Of a stretch of 64,000 nucleotides of DNA, positions 1-8,868 are shown one piece after another (within the stretch, counting starts at the first letter, position 1; every line of letters begins with the position of its first letter). This stretch comes from Mucilaginibacter sp. (GTDB lineage: Bacteria; Bacteroidota; Bacteroidia; Sphingobacteriales; Sphingobacteriaceae). Under the pieces are notes generated by a model. That model was not told where the DNA came from and searched no databases. It saw nothing but the letters and a program-made list of their open reading frames with translations. The stretch lies in assembly GCA_028287895.1 (NCBI GenBank), contig JAQBOV010000029.1, forward strand, positions 1 to 64,000, read 5' to 3'. The translations under genes were made by a program, and so were the position numbers.

Positions 1-1
1 T

Positions 2-331
2 CATTAATTGTATGCCGCGCTGTAACGGTGTTCTGATTTTATATTCTGGGATTTTATCCATGCTCATTTTCAGTTCTGCAGAGAGCATATTCCGGATTTG
101 GTCAGCCTGGAATTTCATAACTTCCAAGAACCAAAGCGCGTATCCTTCGGGGTTACTTCCCATCCATTCACTCGTATAAGTATGGTATTGCGGATGGCGG
201 TCATCGGTAATCTTGATCGCATGCATTGCATATTTTTCAGGGACGCCGAGCCTAACAAATTGCATATAGTTATCAGGGACTGCAGGTACAATATCAAGAT
301 GAAAGCAAAATATAAGATTAAAACCCGGCAT
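2..331 (-). pseudogene. CD-NTase (cGAS/DncV-like nucleotidyltransferase, CBASS cyclase family) fragment; N-terminal part missing, continues past the left window edge
   Basis: Minus-strand frame open to the left edge reads ...FCFHLDIVPAVPDNYMQFVRLGVPEKYAMHAIKITDDRHPQYHTYTSEWMGSNPEGYALWFLEVMKFQADQIRNMLSAELKMSMDKIPEYKIRTPLQRGIQLM. It has CD-NTase-like motifs: hLDIVPA (third catalytic Asp region), SNPxGYAxWF and KTPLQRxIQLxKRHRD-like. The GS...DxD segment is absent upstream. Not in the ORF track because it has no stop inside the window. Confidence 0.75.
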
Positions 332-793
332 GAACGGTTCAATGCGGCGTGGGAGGCGAAAGGATTTGTATACTTCGACCTAGAGGAAGAAGAATCTGCA
401 GGTGCTAGGAAGTTTGTTGCTCTGCTCGGACCTATCGTAAGAGCACTGGTTGATGGGGAAATTATCTGGATCGATGAACTTGATGCCCGTTTGCACACTA
501 TGCTGGTAAATTTGCTTGTTTTAATGATCAATTCTCCGAAATATAATCAACGCGGCGCGCAGGCGGTGATCACCACGCATAATGTCCAATTGTTTAAAAA
601 ATTAAGGCGGGATCAGATGTTTTTGCTAGAAAAAAATAAATATGGTATTTCTGCGATGTCAAGTGTCTACACCGGCAAGCCACATATCCGCGGCGACGCG
701 ATCTTAGACAAGGAATATTTGAACGCGCAGCTTGGGGGAGTTCCCAGCATTAGCGAGCAATTGTTCATCGACTTTAATAAAGATCCTGAATAA
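98..793 (+). pseudogene. C-terminal part of an AAA15-family (COG1106/RloA-like) ATPase; N-terminal Walker A half missing; real homology starts near 300
   Basis: Contains ESAGARKFVALLGPIVRAL, a Walker B-like IIWIDELDARLH, an AVITTHN switch motif and a FLLEKNKYG...LDKEYLNAQLGGVP tail. No P-loop is present. The first ~65 residues are antisense to the CD-NTase fragment. Confidence 0.7.
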
Positions 794-863
794 AAAGAAG
801 TTATCCTCTTCAGTCCGACTTGCTAAAAAAAAGTTCATCTTTTAACTATTTTGTTAACGTTCG

Positions 864-894
864 TTTGAAGTTCGAAATCGTTTGATTATCTTTG
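864..894 (+). promoter_or_regulatory. Perfect Bacteroidota-type promoter TTTG-N19-TATCTTTG
   Basis: TTTG at 864-867, 19 nt, then TATCTTTG (TAnnTTTG) at 887-894. Confidence 0.6.
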
Positions 895-1083
895 AAATGG
901 GATAACCGAACGTTCTTAAATTGCATCAAATCGTGTCAATATAACTGTGCCCAAAGTGGTGCCCTGTTTTGATGAAAAAATGATAAAAAGTGCGTTTAAA
1001 GCGCCTAATGGCATATAAAACAACTCGTTGAAGGATCACAAATTATCCCAGCGGGATCACAGACCAAAGCATCAAATCCGTTT

Positions 1084-1117
1084 AAAAGCCTGCAAATCAG
1101 ACGATTGCAGGCTTTTT
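1084..1117 (+). terminator. Intrinsic terminator
   Basis: AAAAGCCTGCAA...TTGCAGGCTTTTT stem with T-tract. Confidence 0.75.
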
Positions 1118-1366
1118 ATTTTTCAGAGAAATCCAAAACTACTCACCGAATCACCCGGACATTCGCAAAGACTGTTAACACCCGGCTTACACCGCATCCT
1201 GTCAGGTGATACAGCAACACAGGGTGAAACAACATCTCAGCAAAAAACATAAAGAGTCGGTAAGGCCGGTCCGGAGCAAAGCAGTAGACGCAATGCCCGG
1301 GATATGCTGACAAAAAAAATTTGCAAACAAAATGGGAATGTCCTACCTTTATACTAACAAAGGCAC

Positions 1367-1555
1367 ATGACCAACGTAAAGTTAACATCCAAAGGACAAG
1401 CATTCCTGGCAAAGGCATCTTCTTCCATGGCGCTGGCAAAGAAAATTGCGAGCAAAGGAAGTGGCCTGCTTTCTAAAGAAGGCATCGTGGTGGAGGTCGG
1501 CGGAAAATCTGTTTCTGCAAGAAGCTTCGCCAATAAGAACTTCCAGGTTAAATGA
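1367..1555 (+). CDS. Small basic hypothetical protein (62 aa), coupled to the next gene
   Basis: ORF track; stop overlaps the next ATG as ATGA (1552-1555). Confidence 0.55.
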   Translation: MTNVKLTSKGQAFLAKASSSMALAKKIASKGSGLLSKEGIVVEVGGKSVSARSFANKNFQVK

Positions 1556-2340
1556 ATATCGCGCTCAGCGCAGTAATTATTTCCATTCTGCTCATTCCGC
1601 CGATTATTTTTTATTTATCCTTTTACCTAGGGAAATACCCGCGTGCCATACCAAAGTTCACATTGTTTGAAGGCATTTTGGGGGCTGCGGTCTTTTCATT
1701 ATTTGTTCATGCCCTTGCAACTCATTATTTTATCAGCAGTGAGATCCGCTATGATATCCTTATCAAATTGTTGGGCGGTGAGCTTAAGGATTTGGAGAAA
1801 AAAGTGCCGGACAATGAGTTCCAGGCCGCCTTGTCTGATTTTGCCCTGTATAACCTTTGCCTGAACGCGGCTATGGTCGTCCTGGGCCGGTGCTTTCGGC
1901 AAATCCTGTTATGGACAGGCTGGCATGCCAAATATCCCGTGCTTAATCTTTATAATAAGTGGTGGTACCTGTTTAACGGCTTTTATAACGGGATAAAAGA
2001 TCCGGATCTGATTTTTATTGATCTTGTGGTAGATACGAATGAAAGCACGGTTATCTATTCGGGTTATCTGGCAAATTTTGATTTTACAAACGGCGAACTC
2101 GAAAGGGTCTACCTGCAGGACACGCTCAAACGGGAATTTATCGGTACCGGAAAGACCGGTCAAGACGCTAACGAGGTTAACACTACCGAACCCTATGCCA
2201 TTCCCGGTGATATCTTTAGCATCGCCTACAAAAACATCCTGAACATCAATATTCACTTTATCTCTTTTGATAACTCACTGGAGGAGATCGAGCAGCTGCC
2301 GGACGCAACCACTGAAGATACTCCCGGAACAGGAGCATAA
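1552..2340 (+). CDS. Hypothetical membrane protein (DUF6338-like topology, unverified)
   Basis: 262-aa ORF with N-terminal hydrophobic helices and a soluble C-terminal domain; overlaps the upstream stop by 4 nt. Confidence 0.75.
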   Translation: MNIALSAVIISILLIPPIIFYLSFYLGKYPRAIPKFTLFEGILGAAVFSLFVHALATHYFISSEIRYDILIKLLGGELKDLEKKVPDNEFQAALSDFALYNLCLNAAMVVLGRCFRQILLWTGWHAKYPVLNLYNKWWYLFNGFYNGIKDPDLIFIDLVVDTNESTVIYSGYLANFDFTNGELERVYLQDTLKREFIGTGKTGQDANEVNTTEPYAIPGDIFSIAYKNILNINIHFISFDNSLEEIEQLPDATTEDTPGTGA

Positions 2341-2648
2341 ATAAACCTACCCAGCTGGAAACAAAGTTGCCCGCAATGGCGATCACAGGCAACTAATGGC
2401 ATAAATTCATATAGGAACTGGCTATTTCTTTGGCATAAAGCTACGGAGGGCATTATATGGATAGGTTGCTGTCCCGACCTATATAAAAAACAGTTTAAAT
2501 ATTTTGAAAGCCCGTTAAAAAATTCAATTATATTATAGCATTTGTAGCTAAAACGTACATAAAAAGATGGTAAGTAGAAAAGCAAAACCATTCCAGATAC
2601 TATTTAAATGCTGATTTTCGGACTAGGTTCGAATGCCAGCGGATCACG

Positions 2649-2672
2649 AAAGGCGCACTAAGGTGCGCCTTT
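2649..2672. terminator. Hairpin terminator, 10-bp perfect stem
   Basis: AAAGGCGCAC-TAAG-GTGCGCCTTT. Confidence 0.65.
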
Positions 2673-2689
2673 TCGCGTTAAATCACGTT

Positions 2690-2923
2690 CTACACGTATA
2701 AAATAGCAAATAAGGGATCAGTCCGCTCAAGCAATGAAATCATCTGAAACCTCCAAATCTTCATAGAGTCCGTTCGTCTGGCAAGCCTCCCACCTAGCGC
2801 ACTAACAACGGTAAGCCTGCCACGTGGACCATTTGCCAAGGCATCCTTAACAATCGTCAGGGATAATTTTGGTTGCACGCCTGGTAATCCAGCAGGAAAA
2901 TCAAAAGGCATACGCTTTTTCAT
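2690..2923 (-). CDS. Small hypothetical protein or gene fragment with an LPGVQPKLSL motif
   Basis: 77-aa ORF; N-terminal FPAGLPGVQPKLSL resembles a motif seen in several families; the remainder looks unrelated. Confidence 0.3.
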   Translation of the reverse strand: MKKRMPFDFPAGLPGVQPKLSLTIVKDALANGPRGRLTVVSALGGRLARRTDSMKIWRFQMISLLERTDPLFAILYV

Positions 2924-3170
2924 GGTTCAAGAATTAACGCTATTCTCCAATTCAGGCCATTTTAGAGGCATACTGCGGCAATATTTCACTCGCTGTCAGG
3001 TATTCAAACTGCATGAAAAGCTCTTTGTTTTTCATGCAGGTAAGCTATATTGCATATTTATTGGTAACCCGCAGGAAAAAAAATGATTTAATTTTGAGAT
3101 AGTTAAATAATTTGATCAAAACAATTAGGGCTTACGATCTTTAATTATATAACAACAAAATCATTTACCT

Positions 3171-4073
3171 GTGTTACCCATCAAACCACACCTCTGGTTC
3201 GACCAGGAAGCAAAACAAGCAGCTGAATTCTATGCAACCTTGATGCCTGACTCGGCTATCAATTATGTCAATCATTTTCCAATGCCTGGCGGCGAATGCC
3301 AAATAGTCGAATTTACCGTTGCCGGCCAGCCGTTCCTTGGTATCAGCGCCGGGCACAAGCTTGGGATCAATCCATCCATTTCCTTCATGATCAACTTCGA
3401 CCCCTCGCGTGACCCGGATGCCGCCAAGCACATCGACGAGGTTTGGAGCAAGCTGATCGGCAACGGAAAAGTACTGATGCCGCTGGATAGCTATCCTTTT
3501 AGTGAACGCTATGGCTGGGTAGCCGATAAATACGGAGTATCCTGGCAACTCATCCTGACTAACCACTCCGCTGAGGAAAGGCCCGTGATCGTTCCGTCGC
3601 TACTGTTCACCGAACCGGTGGCGGGTAAAGCCGATGAAGCCATCGGCTTTTATTGCTCGGTATTTAAAGACAGCAAACGCGGCAGCACCACCCAACGCCC
3701 GCAAGATATGGGGCCGGATAAAGCGGGCACACTTATGTTCGCTGATTTTTACATCGATAAAACCTGGCTGGCCGCTATAGATAGCGCGTATCCGCATGGG
3801 TTCGGTTTTAACGACGCGGTGTCGCTATTGATCCCATGTGAAACCCAGGAAGAAATCGACTACCACTGGTCGGCACTTTCGGCTGATGGCCAACCTGGCC
3901 AATGCGGCTGGCTGAAGGACAAATACGGTGTATCCTGGCAGGTGGCTTCCACCGTCATGTTAGATGCGCTCAAGAATGGCAGCCCTGAACAGATTGTGCG
4001 CGTTACGCAAGTTTTTATGACAATGAAGAAAGTTGACATCGAAACCCTGCATCGGGCTTATGATGGTGAGTGA
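3171..4073 (+). CDS. VOC superfamily (PhnB-like, two-domain) protein
   Basis: Two repeats of the fold: KPHLWFDQEAKQAAEFYATLMPDS...GWVADKYGVSWQL and PSLLFTEPVAGKADEAIGFYCSVF...WLKDKYGVSWQV. Confidence 0.92.
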   Translation: MLPIKPHLWFDQEAKQAAEFYATLMPDSAINYVNHFPMPGGECQIVEFTVAGQPFLGISAGHKLGINPSISFMINFDPSRDPDAAKHIDEVWSKLIGNGKVLMPLDSYPFSERYGWVADKYGVSWQLILTNHSAEERPVIVPSLLFTEPVAGKADEAIGFYCSVFKDSKRGSTTQRPQDMGPDKAGTLMFADFYIDKTWLAAIDSAYPHGFGFNDAVSLLIPCETQEEIDYHWSALSADGQPGQCGWLKDKYGVSWQVASTVMLDALKNGSPEQIVRVTQVFMTMKKVDIETLHRAYDGE

Positions 4074-4416
4074 TCAATTAATTTTAATTAGTGACGATTT
4101 ATGACCGTTTTCTTTTTACATCGTGACTGCTTATAATAATCCATTTTCAATTAAGCATCTCAATTGTAACTATGCTGTTTACTAGCCACCTGTCATTAGA
4201 CATCCCGTTGCTTCCTGTTTATTTACTACATAAGCAAGTACGGTCTGCTCGTTATAAAAAAATTTGCCAGGTCTCGAAAAACCTTTAATGTATAAAAACG
4301 TTAAATCTTTATTGCTTATATTAGCATAAACACATTTTTAGTACTATTTGTCTTACGGTTTATGATCAATAAGTGAGCATTATTAAAATTGTGCTCAAAT
4401 TAAAAGGAAATTCACC

Positions 4417-5052
4417 GTGGAAAAACCTAAAAATAACGACTGGCAAACTTCCGATCCCCATGTTTTTTGGGGCGAGATAGCTCCTACAGATCATATCCTT
4501 CAGATCTATGAAAATGATGATACTTTTTTGGACCTGCTAAAACACTTTGTTATAAGCGGGATTAAATCCAATGAATCGGTTGTCATCATTGCGACAAATG
4601 CACACATCCAGCATTTAACTGAACGGGTCAAAAAAGACGGATATGATGTTGCGTCCTGTATCGCCTCGGATCACCTCATATTACTCGAGGCAGAAGAAAC
4701 TTTGTCTAAATTTATGGTTAATGATTGGCCCGATGCCGTGCTTTTCCATCAAACCATTAACGATATAGTCAAGCGTGTCAAAGCAAAAAATCGCCGTCTC
4801 CGCGCTTTTGGGGAAATGGTCGCGCTTTTGTGGGCTCAGGGGCACAACGGGGCCACGGTCCGTTTAGAAGATTTATGGAACAGGTTTTGTGAAACCGAAG
4901 CTTTTTGTTTGTTTTGTGCTTACCCGAAGTCGGGCTTTACACAGGATGTCAGTGCTTCCATGCACAATATTTGCTGCGCGCATTCTAAGATGATTTCAGG
5001 TAGCCATGCCTTAAAGGATAAGATCTTTTATAAAACAGTTGTGGGATTTTAG
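4417..5052 (+). CDS. MEDS (DcmR-like sensory) domain protein
   Basis: HILQIYENDDTFLDLLKHFVISGIKSNESVVIIATNAHI...GEMVALLWAQGHNGATVRLEDLWN...FCLFCAYP is typical of MEDS proteins. Confidence 0.88.
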   Translation: MEKPKNNDWQTSDPHVFWGEIAPTDHILQIYENDDTFLDLLKHFVISGIKSNESVVIIATNAHIQHLTERVKKDGYDVASCIASDHLILLEAEETLSKFMVNDWPDAVLFHQTINDIVKRVKAKNRRLRAFGEMVALLWAQGHNGATVRLEDLWNRFCETEAFCLFCAYPKSGFTQDVSASMHNICCAHSKMISGSHALKDKIFYKTVVGF

Positions 5053-5112
5053 ATAGTTGACTTACCTGAACTAAAATCTTTTGAAGTTTAAAGTCAAAAG
5101 GCGCATTTTCTA

Positions 5113-5138
5113 TTTGTGCGCCCGGCACGGCGCACAAA
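5113..5138 (+). terminator. Hairpin terminator
   Basis: Perfect TTTGTGCGCC/GGCGCACAAA stem just after the MEDS gene. Confidence 0.55.
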
Positions 5139-5141
5139 ATA

Positions 5142-5167
5142 AAAAAAGCACCCTTGCGGGTGCTTTC
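5142..5167. terminator. Second tandem hairpin terminator
   Basis: AAAAAAAGCACCCTTGCGGGTGCTTTC. Confidence 0.6.
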
Positions 5168-5282
5168 ATCAACTAAACCACTATTACTAGATCTCACTTA
5201 GTATCAGTATCCTCTCATGGCCACGCTTTGCGATTTGTAGGCACGTAAACTTGGCAACAAAACAATAAACAGTCAAATGGCT

Positions 5283-5987
5283 TTAAATAATTTGTACTTT
5301 CTTAATACCTTTATGCGAAGCGATTAATTCCGGTAATGACCGAATAGAACGCAGTAACTTGGCCGTATTTATCGATAAGAGCTCATATTGTTTATTTATT
5401 AGTATTTCTTTACTGATTAATTTGCTGCCTGCCCCTAAAACAGATGTTCCGGATTTAAACCAATTAAGCATGCTTTCATCGTCTAATTCCACTCCCCCGG
5501 TTGCCATAAATAATAGACCTGGAAACAATTCGATAATGGAAGAAATGAAGCCAGATGTTAAAACATTTGCCGGAAAAACCTTGACAAGTAATGCACCATA
5601 TCTTTGCGCTAAATCAATTTCTGTAGGTGTCATACAACCAGGGATCCACAAGGTGCCGGTCTCATTTGCAAATTGGGCAACTTCAATGTTTACAATCGGA
5701 GAAACAATAAAATTCGCACCGCTTTCGATAAAGGCCTTTGCATCTTCCTTTGTTTTTATAGTGCCTATTCCAAGCTGAAGGTCAGGCATTTCTGTTTCCT
5801 TTACTCTTAATAGGTACTTAAAGTTATCCAGGGCTGGCTCCCCGCGATTGGTATATTCAACTATCCGGGCTCCGCCTTTATAAAGTGCTCTTAGAATATT
5901 TAAGCTTTCTTTAGCGCTATTTAAATAATATAAGGGCAATAATTGCTGTTTTAATATAATCTTTAAAACATTCCTTTTATTTTGCAT
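5283..5987 (-). CDS. eda: 2-dehydro-3-deoxy-6-phosphogluconate/galactonate aldolase (KDPG aldolase family)
   Basis: ARIVEYTNRG, GIGTIKT, GANFIVSP, Lys-containing GALLVKVFPAN and ATGGVELD motifs. Confidence 0.9.
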   Translation of the reverse strand: MQNKRNVLKIILKQQLLPLYYLNSAKESLNILRALYKGGARIVEYTNRGEPALDNFKYLLRVKETEMPDLQLGIGTIKTKEDAKAFIESGANFIVSPIVNIEVAQFANETGTLWIPGCMTPTEIDLAQRYGALLVKVFPANVLTSGFISSIIELFPGLLFMATGGVELDDESMLNWFKSGTSVLGAGSKLISKEILINKQYELLSINTAKLLRSIRSLPELIASHKGIKKVQII

Positions 5988-7002
5988 TTTTAAACATCAT
6001 TTTTTTAATTTCAGGAACAGTTCGATTTGTTGCATCGCTTTCAATAAATAATTTACTAAAAGCTGCAGCCGTGGCAAATTCAAGGATATCTTTTAAAGGC
6101 ATCCTCTGATAATATCCATAAATTAATCCGGCCATATAACAATCACCGCTTCCTACCCTATTTATTGTTTTGTCGGAAAAATATTCCATGGAGTAGTTAA
6201 ATTGCCTAGCACTGTACAGCGTTGAATAATAGTTTATTCCATCTAAATGGTCAAACCGGAAAGTGTTCGCTACCGCTTTACATTTTGGAAACAAATGACA
6301 AATTGACTCAGAGGTTAATCTCGCATGTGTTAATAAACTATTTTTGTTATCTCCGGAAATAAGAGCTTCGTTTAGGTCAATAGCTAACATGGCATTTGCC
6401 GCCCAAATATTCCCCATAATCAAATCACAATATTTTACCAGTTCCGGCATCACCTCGGCAGGTCCTTTTCCATATTTCCAAAGCTTGGCCCTGTAATTCA
6501 GATCTATTGAAATATAGATGCCTTTTTTTGATGCCATCTGCAACGCCTCCAGACAAACATCCGCTATCTTCTGGTTTAATGCCGGACAGATAGCGCTGAA
6601 GTGAAACCAGCAAACGCCATCGAATATTTTGTCCCAATTAACATCTCCTATTGCCAGATCACTAAAAGCTGAATTTTCCCGATCATAAATTACTGCTGTA
6701 TGATTTATCTGATGGCCTTGCCGAAGGTAATAAAGGCCTAATCGTTCCCCATTAAAGATAATTCCGTCCGTATTTACATTTTTCTGCCGTTTTAGAAAAT
6801 TAACTATTTGTCTTGAAAAATAGTTGTCAGGCAGTGCCGTTATAAAGGAGGAGTCAAGTCCCCACAATGCCAGTGCCGATGCCACATTTAGCTCCGCCCC
6901 GCCAATAAAAAACTCCAGTTTATTTTCCTTTAAATAGTTTTCTTCAAGGTCAGGGCATATCCTTAATAACAACTCGCCAAAAGATAATATCTTACCCTCC
7001 AT
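5977..7002 (-). CDS. kdgK: PfkB-family sugar kinase, probable 2-keto-3-deoxygluconate/galactonate kinase
   Basis: LSFGELLLRI, FIGGAELNVASALALWG and INRVGSGDCYMAGLIYG; overlaps the aldolase by 11 nt. Confidence 0.88.
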   Translation of the reverse strand: MEGKILSFGELLLRICPDLEENYLKENKLEFFIGGAELNVASALALWGLDSSFITALPDNYFSRQIVNFLKRQKNVNTDGIIFNGERLGLYYLRQGHQINHTAVIYDRENSAFSDLAIGDVNWDKIFDGVCWFHFSAICPALNQKIADVCLEALQMASKKGIYISIDLNYRAKLWKYGKGPAEVMPELVKYCDLIMGNIWAANAMLAIDLNEALISGDNKNSLLTHARLTSESICHLFPKCKAVANTFRFDHLDGINYYSTLYSARQFNYSMEYFSDKTINRVGSGDCYMAGLIYGYYQRMPLKDILEFATAAAFSKLFIESDATNRTVPEIKKMMFKNAK

Positions 7003-7158
7003 AATATCCTAATTCTTTTAAATCTTAATTTGCAATCAATTCAATATTCTTATCCTGGATGGATAAACAGTCATTAGTGTTATAACCATTTTTATTTTTT
7101 AAATCAAGGGAAGTCAATCAGCGATTACCGTCCCTTTATTGAAATATATTGGATTTTT

Positions 7159-8862
7159 TTACCAAAATTTAATATAAAGAGCAGTTAAAAGACACATGAT
7201 AATTCCTATTAAGATCCGGGAAGAGTTAGAAATACGAAACATATCCGATGTAACAACGATTTTGTTATTCTTATCCTCCTTATTAGGAAACAACAGGCTT
7301 AGGGTAACCATGAATACTATGGTAAAAACGAAGACCCAACCCATACTTACCAAAAATGGAATAATAAACACGCCAGCATGGTCGGGATAAGCAGTATACC
7401 AGAAAGTTTCCGTACCCAAAAATCCAACAAGCCATTTATCAAAAATAACAGATAAGGCGAGTGAACCCAGAACTCCGGATAATGCGGCAAATGAAGTTGT
7501 TCTCTTCCAGAAAAACCCTAACAGAAAAACGGCTAAGATGCCCGGGGAAACAAAGCCGGTATATTTTTGGATAAATTCAAATCCGCCTTTTTGTCCTATT
7601 CCGATGGAATCATTCCAGTTTACAAAAATGGCAATTGCAATGGCTAGAATTATTGTTAAGCGGCCTATCCAAATTATTTTTTTTTCACTTGCATCCCTGC
7701 CGAGATATTTTTTATAAATATCTAATGTAAATATCGTAGCTATACTATTAGCTTTCCCGGCCAGCGAAGCAACAATGGCAGCCGTAAGAGCCGCCAGACT
7801 TAGCCCTTTTAAACCGACAGGCAAAAAATCTAAAATAGCAGCATATGCATTATCTTCTCTAAACACTCCTTTTGTAAGCATTTGCTGATGCAACCCGCCT
7901 TTTTGATATAATACATAAGCGGCAATTCCAGGTAAAACAACAATTACAGGCATGAATAATTTTAAAAATGCAGAGAAAAGAATTCCTGTGCGGGCAGTAT
8001 GCAGGTTTGCCCCTAAGGCCCTCTGTGTAATGTACTGGTTGCATCCCCAATAGTTTAAATTGGCAACCCACATACCGCATGCAAGCATGGCAAGTCCGGG
8101 CAGGCTTACATATCTGCTGATTTCTGCAGTACCGGAGTTTACAGACGGTTTCTTAAAAATCATTTTAAAATGTTCAGGAGCCTCAGTCAGTAACCTGTTA
8201 AATCCATTAATGGCACTAGTCCCGGTCCCAAATTTTTGAGAAACCAGCGTCAGGGCTAAATAGGTAGTTGCCAGACCGCCGACGATCAGAAAGAACACTT
8301 GAATTACATCGGTATAACCGATTACCTTCATTCCCCCGATAGTAATGATCAAAGCGGCTACAGCAAGAGAAACCATAACTACATGAAAATATCCGTCCCC
8401 TACCAGGTTACTCAGTGCTATCGTGCCCAAAAAGAGTATAGAAGTTAGATTAACAAATACATACAGAAATAACCAAAAAACAGCCATTAACATCCCTACT
8501 GTCTCATTATATCGTTTTTGAAGAAACTGAGGCATTGTATATATTTCATTTTTTAAAAAAATCGGGATAAAGAAAACAGCAACTATAATTAATCCAACGG
8601 CCCCGGTCCATTCATATACAGAGATAGCCAAGCCTAAACGAAAGCCGTTTCCGGACATCCCTACAAATTGTTCTGCGGAAATATTGGAGGCTATAATCGA
8701 AGCGCCTATAGCCCACCAGGTAAGGGACCCTTCCGCCAGGAAAAAGTCTGCCGACTTTTCGTTCTTCTTTTTCTTCTTAAATATATAATAACCATAAAAC
8801 GCAACCAACAGAAAGTAACAAACAAAGACGAGATAATCAGGTAATTTAAGACTGGAAGCCAT
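7159..8862 (-). CDS. Sodium:solute symporter (SSS family)
   Basis: AEGSLTWWAIGASIIASNISAEQFVGMSGNGF; many TM segments. Confidence 0.93.
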   Translation of the reverse strand: MASSLKLPDYLVFVCYFLLVAFYGYYIFKKKKKNEKSADFFLAEGSLTWWAIGASIIASNISAEQFVGMSGNGFRLGLAISVYEWTGAVGLIIVAVFFIPIFLKNEIYTMPQFLQKRYNETVGMLMAVFWLFLYVFVNLTSILFLGTIALSNLVGDGYFHVVMVSLAVAALIITIGGMKVIGYTDVIQVFFLIVGGLATTYLALTLVSQKFGTGTSAINGFNRLLTEAPEHFKMIFKKPSVNSGTAEISRYVSLPGLAMLACGMWVANLNYWGCNQYITQRALGANLHTARTGILFSAFLKLFMPVIVVLPGIAAYVLYQKGGLHQQMLTKGVFREDNAYAAILDFLPVGLKGLSLAALTAAIVASLAGKANSIATIFTLDIYKKYLGRDASEKKIIWIGRLTIILAIAIAIFVNWNDSIGIGQKGGFEFIQKYTGFVSPGILAVFLLGFFWKRTTSFAALSGVLGSLALSVIFDKWLVGFLGTETFWYTAYPDHAGVFIIPFLVSMGWVFVFTIVFMVTLSLLFPNKEDKNNKIVVTSDMFRISNSSRILIGIIMCLLTALYIKFW

Positions 8863-8868
8863 TTTATT

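Noticed and set aside
115-531. 138-aa minus ORF
   Set aside because: Out of frame with the CD-NTase-like reading and antisense to the ATPase; no family resemblance.
1028-1252. 74-aa plus ORF after the terminator region
   Set aside because: Starts at a rare-start context and spans a terminator hairpin; low-complexity tail, no motif.
1143-1439. 98-aa minus ORF over the 62-aa gene
   Set aside because: Antisense, no motif, overlaps the better coupled gene pair.
2620-2650. Complete tRNA or tmRNA at the GGTTCGAAT motif
   Set aside because: Only a T-loop-like piece is present; stem pairs poorly and no anticodon or D arm upstream.
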